A DNA stretch of 8,771 nucleotides from JAWXUK01 sp044432725 (GTDB lineage Bacteria > Bacillota > Clostridia > Oscillospirales > Oscillospiraceae): positions 1-8,771 of the forward strand of contig JAWXUL010000058.1 in the NCBI GenBank assembly GCA_044432725.1, given 5' to 3'. Of this stretch, positions 6,464 through 8,771 are shown piece after piece. The notes beneath the pieces were generated by a model. The model did not search any database and was not told the origin of the DNA. It worked only from the letters and a program-made list of their open reading frames with translations. Position numbers and translations under genes: made by a program. Position 1 is the first letter of the stretch. Every line of letters starts with the position of its first letter.

Positions 6464-7474
6464 ATGCCAAAATATCCAGAAATCTATTCAAAACAAAAAA
6501 TAACAGCACTTTATGAAAAAATCCCCCTACAAAAAGAAGAAGTGAAGTTGCTTCGTCAATATTGTGAGGCAATGGTGAATTTGTATGGTATTATTCCTTT
6601 GAAAAAAGCATGGCAAATCGTTTTGAAACAAAATCCTGATACTTTTACCCGAAAACAACTCAATGACTTTGCTTTGGTGGCACGGTATGAAGATACTTTT
6701 TTCGCTATTTTAGGAGATGAAGAAGTCTTTGATGACAATGTCATATCCACACCAACCCAACGAACACTTTATGATGTCAGCCTGATGAACGAAGATGTTG
6801 AGATCATTCAGCAAGTTCGTGCCTCTCAACATGGGAAAGATTACTATATTCCAGAGAAAAAAGACCTTTTGCGATACAGAAACTGGCATTATTGTGAGCC
6901 AACTCCTGAATCTAAAGCGATGAAGGAGTTTCTCGCTGAAATAGGTCTGGGTACGTCCACACTTCGTAATTTTACCTTTCGAGATTTGACAGCAATTTCA
7001 AAGATGCCCAGCTTTAGTATGGAGCCAGTGGCAAAATTCGTGGGAGAATTAAAGCTGACAGAGGAACAAGTGAGAAAATTCTTTCAATTGTACCAATCGT
7101 TTTGTAATAATCTTCGTATTCAGGCAAATTTGGGACATACACCAGAGGAAATTTCTAAATTGTATCCACATCGTATTCCAGATGAGATTGAATTTGGATC
7201 TAACGTACGAAAAGCTGTGGCAAAGGGAGATATTAACCCCTTTGAACTAATGCAACACATTGAATCAATGAATTTGCCTAACGAAAATCTAAAAAAATCT
7301 ATGATGAATCAAGTAAAAGTAATGATGGGAGAAGATTTCATTTTGTCTGAAGATTCAGCTAGTTACGTTCTTCCAGAGGGACAGAGGAAAATCACTTCTA
7401 TTGAAAAAGTAGGCAGAAATCAACCCTGTCCCTGTGGTAGTGGGCTAAAATATAAGCGTTGTTGTGGGAGATGA
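6464..7474 (+). CDS. SEC-C motif protein (cargo, unknown function)
   Basis: This is a 336-residue protein with a C-terminal SEC-C zinc motif at 315-336: GRNQPCPCGSG then KRCC, with Cys322, Cys324, Cys333 and Cys334 in the canonical CXC-X8-CC spacing. In SecA this motif binds zinc and contacts SecB and the ribosome; elsewhere it is an adaptor at the end of many unrelated proteins. I do not recognise the remaining ~310 residues. They are helical and charged, with no transmembrane segment or signal peptide, so the protein is probably cytoplasmic. An N-terminal block (about 20-95) and a second block (about 145-290) are joined by an acidic, polar stretch. The ATG at 6464 is preferred over the GTG at 6425 because the promoter overlaps the latter. 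It is followed 4 bases later by the UPF0158 gene, and the two look like one two-gene cargo unit. A catalytic role cannot be assigned. Confidence 0.8.
   Translation: MPKYPEIYSKQKITALYEKIPLQKEEVKLLRQYCEAMVNLYGIIPLKKAWQIVLKQNPDTFTRKQLNDFALVARYEDTFFAILGDEEVFDDNVISTPTQRTLYDVSLMNEDVEIIQQVRASQHGKDYYIPEKKDLLRYRNWHYCEPTPESKAMKEFLAEIGLGTSTLRNFTFRDLTAISKMPSFSMEPVAKFVGELKLTEEQVRKFFQLYQSFCNNLRIQANLGHTPEEISKLYPHRIPDEIEFGSNVRKAVAKGDINPFELMQHIESMNLPNENLKKSMMNQVKVMMGEDFILSEDSASYVLPEGQRKITSIEKVGRNQPCPCGSGLKYKRCCGR
7466..7470 (+). promoter_or_regulatory. Ribosome binding site deciding the UPF0158 start
   Basis: GGGAG lies in the last codons of the SEC-C gene, 8 bases before GTG 7479. It favours GTG 7479 over GTG 7464 (no site upstream). 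GTG 7488 with GAGGTG remains possible. Confidence 0.45.
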
Positions 7475-7478
7475 TGAG

Positions 7479-7901
7479 GTGAAAGTTGTGCTAGAAGAGA
7501 TAATTAACGCTCTGTTCACGGCAGATGATAATGTCGATTGCTATTATGACAAGAAAAAACATGAGGTTTTTGTTGTGGCTGATTATATTGAGTATGAAAT
7601 GTCGGAGGATGAGTTGGAAGAATATTTGGACTCGGACGATTTGTTGCGACTACCCAGTAAATATGAGATTCACGAGTATAAAATGATGGAAGAATTCATT
7701 GACACACTGACTCCATCTGTAGCAAAGGAACAACTTTGGGAGGCAATACGAGGAAAAGGAGCCTTCAGACGCTTCAAACAATGCGTGAATTATCATGGGA
7801 TTGAAAAAATGTGGTATCACTTCCATGATGAAGGTTACAGAAAAATTGCCATAGATTGGTGTGAAGCCAATCATTTAGAATTTAAAGAAAAAGACGACTG
7901 A
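7479..7901 (+). CDS. UPF0158 family protein (cargo)
   Basis: This is a 140-residue acidic protein matching the UPF0158 family along its length. It starts MKVVLEEIINAL. A short beta region with YYDKKKHEVFVV follows, then an acidic stretch, LPSKYEIHEYKMMEEFIDTL, the signature AIRGKGAFRRFK (about 90-101), and WYHFHDEGYRKIAIDWCE near the end. The family has no established biochemical function that I know of. The GTG at 7479 is chosen because it gives the usual MKVxLxxII start of the family and has GGGAG 8 bases upstream. It begins 4 bases after the SEC-C stop, so co-translation is likely. Its TGA stop (7899-7901) is part of the following terminator stem. Recognition is from memory of the family pattern. 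Confidence 0.8.
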   Translation: MKVVLEEIINALFTADDNVDCYYDKKKHEVFVVADYIEYEMSEDELEEYLDSDDLLRLPSKYEIHEYKMMEEFIDTLTPSVAKEQLWEAIRGKGAFRRFKQCVNYHGIEKMWYHFHDEGYRKIAIDWCEANHLEFKEKDD

Positions 7902-7918
7902 GAAATCAGTCGTTTTTT
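7894..7918 (+). terminator. Intrinsic terminator after UPF0158
   Basis: ACGACTGA (7894-7901) pairs with TCAGTCGT (7906-7913) around a GAAA tetraloop, followed by a run of T to 7918. The stem includes the stop codon of the UPF0158 gene. It ends the cargo transcript. Confidence 0.88.
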
Positions 7919-7991
7919 CATGCCCATGGGAAAGGAGTTGATCACCTCAATCACCCCAACACCATCTCATACGAAACAACGAAACACCTCA

Positions 7992-8034
7992 AAAAAAGTG
8001 CGTATTTCTGAATTTTCAGGATACGCACTTTTTT
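7992..8034. terminator. Symmetrical (bidirectional) terminator near right end
   Basis: AAAAAAGTGCGTAT (7992-8005) pairs perfectly with ATACGCACTTTTTT (8021-8034). The loop contains a further small stem, CTGAA/TTCAG (8008-8012 with 8015-8019). The A-run before and T-run after make it terminator-like on both strands. It is the second terminator within 140 bases and seems to insulate the element's genes from the right junction and the host operon. Confidence 0.82.
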
Positions 8035-8061
8035 GTCTAAAAATGAAAGGAATGATGAAAT

Positions 8062-8292
8062 ATGGTATTCACGCCAACAATGCAATTCACTACAAATCGA
8101 GCAAAGTTCTGGAAATACTTGCAGGGTGATTTTCTCTATCGTGTACATTCGGGGTTAAGAAAAGCCATCGTAGTCCTCATCAGCGTGGTCATTGGTGCTC
8201 TACTTTTGGCTGGATTGTACACTCTTTTCGATGAGGTGGTGTTACCTACCGTCACAGAAAAGGTGGAGGAAATGTTTGATTATACCGGTTAA
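8062..8292 (+). CDS. Hybrid ORF: transposon right end fused in frame to pilin-like 3' half
   Basis: An open frame of 76 codons starts at ATG 8062, 10 bases after AAAGGA (8046-8051). It runs through the right terminal repeat, which encodes SGLRK, and continues in frame into the host half AIVVLISVVIGALLLAGLYTLF and on to the native stop. Residues 1-34 come from the transposon and are not recognised; residues 35-76 are the native membrane helix and C-terminus. The result is close in length to the native 81 residues but lacks the RGDQN processing-like motif. No promoter is evident after the terminator at 7992-8034. Expression is therefore uncertain, and the open frame could be chance. Confidence 0.35.
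   Translation: MVFTPTMQFTTNRAKFWKYLQGDFLYRVHSGLRKAIVVLISVVIGALLLAGLYTLFDEVVLPTVTEKVEEMFDYTG
8135..8148 (-). repeat. Subterminal repeat copy 4, inverted (right end)
   Basis: TCTATCGTGTACAT is the reverse complement of ATGTACACGATAGA at 637-650. It sits 2 bases inside the right terminal repeat, whereas the left copy abuts its repeat with no gap. Confidence 0.75.
8151..8163 (-). repeat. Right terminal inverted repeat (13 bp)
   Basis: GGGGTTAAGAAAA is the exact reverse complement of 624-636 and adjoins GCCATC. In a circular or rejoined form, the two 13-bp arms would face each other across one 6-bp GCCATC spacer. Confidence 0.9.
8164..8169 (+). repeat. Right 6-bp direct repeat GCCATC flanking the transposon
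   Basis: This is the second copy of the 6-bp core found at 618-623. One copy remains after precise removal of the element, which restores the target frame. Confidence 0.9.
8265..8269 (+). promoter_or_regulatory. Ribosome binding site deciding the prepilin peptidase start
   Basis: GGAGG lies 6 bases before TTG 8276, inside the end of the pilin-like gene. It is the best site available in this frame and supports the TTG start. Confidence 0.55.
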
Positions 8293-8674
8293 TGCTCTAT
8301 TCCTTACTCTGCTCCTTTTGGCAACTTTTTCGGACATAAAGTGGAGAATCATTCCGGACTTTCTCTCAGTTATGATTGCGTTCATGGCACTGCCAAGTTT
8401 CCAGATTTGGGGAGGGCTTTTGGCCCTCCCCTTTCTGGTGGTGGCCATGATATTCCCTGGAAAAGTGGGTGGCGGTGACATCAAATTGGTGGCCGCCATC
8501 GGTGTGTTTTTAGGGTATCACACCACGTTACTGGCTCTGATTTTAGCCATTTCAACCTTGATTCTGCTGTACTTCGCCAGTTTGGGGTTCAAAAACCCGG
8601 AAAAACTCAACGACCTGTCCGCACCACTGGCACCATATTTGACCTTTGGTGTGGCACTTACCTATTTAATTTGA
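8276..8674 (+). CDS. A24-family (TadV/CpaA-like) prepilin peptidase
   Basis: This is a 132-residue membrane protein made almost wholly of hydrophobic helices. It keeps both aspartates of A24 aspartyl prepilin peptidases: Asp20 in SDIKWRIIPD and Asp68 in GGGDIKL. It lacks the N-terminal methylase-type domain of PilD, so it fits the short TadV/CpaA/FlaK type that cleaves Flp-like prepilins in the membrane. No ATG exists in frame upstream of the first helix. TTG 8276 is chosen because GGAGG lies 6 bases before it. A start at ATG 8192 in the same frame would lie wholly inside the pilin-like gene. The 17-base overlap with the pilin-like gene suggests translational coupling and that the pilin-like protein is its substrate. 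The usual IPN after the first Asp is IPD here. Confidence 0.82.
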   Translation: MIIPVNALFLTLLLLATFSDIKWRIIPDFLSVMIAFMALPSFQIWGGLLALPFLVVAMIFPGKVGGGDIKLVAAIGVFLGYHTTLLALILAISTLILLYFASLGFKNPEKLNDLSAPLAPYLTFGVALTYLI

Positions 8675-8690
8675 TTTTGGAGGAAAAGAT

Positions 8691-8771
8691 ATGAAAAAGA
8701 AAAATGTTTTTGGGAAGCTCTGTTTGTTGGCTACCACCCTGGCAGGCTTCACTTTTTTGGTAAAAAACAGA
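8691..8771 (+). CDS. Unknown small protein, N-terminal part (runs off window)
   Basis: ATG 8691 follows GGAGG (8679-8683) by 7 bases and lies 16 bases after the prepilin peptidase stop, so it belongs to the same operon. The 27 visible residues have a basic start (MKKKNVFGK) and a hydrophobic stretch (LCLLATTLAGFTFLV), so they form either a signal peptide or a membrane anchor. I do not recognise the family, and the rest is outside the window. Confidence 0.6.
   Translation, partial: MKKKNVFGKLCLLATTLAGFTFLVKNR

Larger units (their letters stand above)
624..8163 (+). mobile_element. Tn554-like / recombinase-trio transposon with pilin-like, SEC-C and UPF0158 genes
   Basis: This is a 7,540-bp element bounded by perfect 13-bp inverted repeats and flanked by a 6-bp direct repeat. 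It sits in a DUF6133 gene that is restored in frame when the element is removed. It encodes three dissimilar tyrosine recombinases in a translationally linked row, then a TnpC-like DUF6262 protein. Tn554 itself has two tyrosine recombinases (TnpA, TnpB) plus TnpC; recombinase-in-trio elements have three recombinases. This element combines both layouts. Passenger genes are a homologue of the target pilin at the left end, and SEC-C and UPF0158 genes at the right. All its genes read in the direction of the host operon. It looks AT-richer than the flank around 8300-8690, consistent with acquisition from elsewhere. All recombinase frames are intact with catalytic residues present, so it may still be active. 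Confidence 0.92.
8164..8292 (+). pseudogene. 3' half of interrupted DUF6133 pilin-like gene
   Basis: These bases encode AIVVLISVVIGALLLAGLYT followed by the FDEVVLPTVTEKVEEMFDYTG-type C-terminus and TAA. They are the direct continuation of 501-623 after removal of the transposon and one GCCATC. This half holds the single membrane helix (about residues 40-60 of the native protein). It has no native start codon of its own, but the transposon end supplies one in frame. Its last 17 bases overlap the prepilin peptidase gene. Confidence 0.88.

Noticed and set aside
7920..8129. 69-codon forward ORF between the terminators and right end
   Set aside because: It runs across the bidirectional terminator stem, has no family resemblance and no ribosome binding site at its start.
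7951..8148. 65-codon reverse ORF near the right end
   Set aside because: It also crosses the terminator stem. The sequence is low in complexity and has no recognisable domain.
624..8163. CRISPR array or antibiotic-resistance cargo
   Set aside because: The only repeats are four short ATGTACACGAT copies at the ends without spacers. Neither cargo protein resembles a known resistance enzyme.
8192..8275. ATG 8192 as the prepilin peptidase start
   Set aside because: The added residues are the out-of-frame shadow of the pilin-like gene (WLDCTLFSMRWCYLPSQ), unlike any peptidase N-terminus.

Overview
The window looks like a clostridial (Lachnospiraceae/Oscillospiraceae-type) mobile region. The genes are low-GC with strong AGGAGG-type ribosome binding sites. 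The flanks carry gene families typical of Firmicutes integrative conjugative elements: a YodL-domain protein, a DUF6133 pilin-like membrane protein and a short A24 prepilin peptidase. No rRNA, tRNA, CRISPR array or recognised resistance gene is visible.

The central result is a complete 7,540-bp transposon at 624-8163, inserted in a small pilin-like (DUF6133) gene of the resident operon. Its ends are a perfect 13-bp inverted repeat (624-636 and 8151-8163), flanked directly by a 6-bp direct repeat, GCCATC (618-623 and 8164-8169). Removing the element and one GCCATC rejoins 501-623 to 8170-8292 in frame as an 81-residue pilin-like protein. The target and both junctions can therefore be read to the base. 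Copies of ATGTACACGAT lie just inside the ends, three on the left and one inverted on the right.

Inside the element, left to right: (1) an intact 80-aa homologue of the interrupted pilin-like gene (842-1084); (2) an extended -10 promoter and a leader with a perfect 10-bp inverted repeat (1119-1170); (3) a tightly packed operon of three different tyrosine recombinases (382, 740 and 498 aa) plus a 119-aa TnpC-like/DUF6262 protein (1183-6405), related in layout to Tn554-family transposons and to recombinase-in-trio elements; (4) a cargo unit with its own promoter, encoding a 336-aa protein with a C-terminal SEC-C zinc motif and a 140-aa UPF0158 protein (6464-7901); (5) a GAAA-loop terminator and a second, symmetrical terminator (7894-8034) before the right end.

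The most interesting reading is that the element compensates for the gene it breaks. It carries a full-length homologue of its target. In that copy the Ala-Ile codons matching the insertion core are written GCAATT instead of GCCATC, so the copy lacks the core. At the right end the element also supplies a ribosome binding site, a start codon and an open frame that fuses in frame to the severed 3' half, 5 residues shorter than the native protein. The downstream prepilin peptidase appears to start at a TTG inside the end of that gene, so continued translation there may matter. This is inference and needs comparison with other copies of the element.

Outside the element, 1-419 is the 3' end of a YodL-type gene. 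The prepilin peptidase (8276-8674) and the start of another small membrane-associated gene (8691 onward) complete the interrupted operon.
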